A stretch of DNA of 6,503 nt from contig JAAZIF010000284.1 in NCBI GenBank assembly GCA_012510335.1, forward strand, positions 1 to 6,503. Direction: 5' to 3'. Source of the stretch: Methanomicrobiales archaeon (GTDB taxonomy: Archaea; Halobacteriota; Methanomicrobia; Methanomicrobiales; Methanoculleaceae). A program made the translations under genes and the position numbers. The notes under the pieces were generated by a model. The model was given only the letters and a program-made list of their open reading frames with translations. It did no database searches and had not been told where the DNA came from. Position 1 is the first letter of the stretch, and each line of letters begins with the position of its first letter. Positions 6,399 through 6,503 of the stretch are shown piece by piece.

Positions 6399-6503
6399 GC
6401 CCGGGCGCTCAAATATACTGGCAACCCGAGGGCGATCGATGCGCTTGAGGCTCTTGCCCAAAGTGGCGATGCGGAAGAGAAGAGCGTCGCAGAGGATGCC
6501 ATC
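6399..6503 (+). pseudogene. HEAT-repeat coding fragment without a start codon, running off the window
   Basis: The frame from 6399 to the window end reads as 35 residues with the pattern of a HEAT repeat: ARALKYTGNPRAIDALEAL, then AQSGDAEEKSVAEDAI. It closely follows the common form ARALGxxGxPRAIxxL of archaeal HEAT/PBS repeats. However, TGA at 6396-6398 lies directly upstream in the same frame, and no ATG, GTG or TTG follows within the window. So either the 5' part was lost or frameshifted, making this a remnant, or the true start lies beyond base 6503 and the similarity continues by accident. The upstream frames from 6216 to 6395 do not read as HEAT repeats. Whether the missing downstream sequence is intact cannot be seen. 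It may be a relic of a duplication of the HEAT gene at 5015-5641. Confidence 0.4.

Noticed and set aside
6411..6441. TATA-like AAATATA (6411-6417) with ATG at 6439 as a leaderless gene start
   Set aside because: The frame from 6439 reads as an Arg-rich peptide typical of out-of-frame translation, while the overlapping frame gives a clear HEAT repeat.
6263..6502. 79-codon minus-strand frame at the right edge
   Set aside because: It lies opposite the HEAT-like frame, is Ala/Ser-rich with no domain pattern, and looks like the mirror of GC-rich coding DNA.

Overview
The window looks like part of a GC-rich archaeal chromosome, most likely a methanogen of the Methanomicrobia (a Methanoculleus-like organism is my guess, not something the sequence proves). 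The signs are TATA-like elements placed where archaeal promoters sit, a GAGGTGA-type ribosome binding site that matches the archaeal 16S tail, an apparently leaderless gene, and strongly G/C-ending codons in the main genes. Most of the window is ordinary, well-conserved metabolism. The last ~860 bases are sparse, repeat-prone and poorly explained.

Layout. Bases 1-510 hold the C-terminal half of a BMP/PnrA-family substrate-binding protein of an ABC importer, cut by the window edge. After a 220-base gap comes a membrane-exported 5'-nucleotidase/UshA-family metallophosphoesterase (731-2395, + strand). Only 11 bases separate its end from the end of a convergent Cu(+)-type P1B ATPase, CopA (2407-4845, - strand). 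A 169-base divergent promoter region (4846-5014) separates copA from a HEAT-repeat protein (5015-5641, + strand). From 5642 to 6053 there is no convincing gene, only a candidate promoter and several DNA dyads. A 53-residue zinc-ribbon protein follows (6054-6215). At the right edge (6399-6503) a clearly HEAT-like reading frame runs out of the window, with a stop codon just upstream and no start codon.

How the genes may work together. The first two genes suggest nucleotide salvage: an exported nucleotidase would dephosphorylate external nucleotides, and BMP/PnrA-type receptors in several organisms bind nucleosides for import. This link is inferred from family knowledge and adjacency. CopA is a stand-alone copper-export ATPase with no visible chaperone or regulator gene beside it. 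The HEAT protein, the zinc-ribbon protein and the HEAT fragment have no assignable pathway. I see no CRISPR array, tRNA, rRNA, insertion sequence or transposase, and no clear evidence of a new multi-gene system; the best leads are in the right-hand 1.5 kb.
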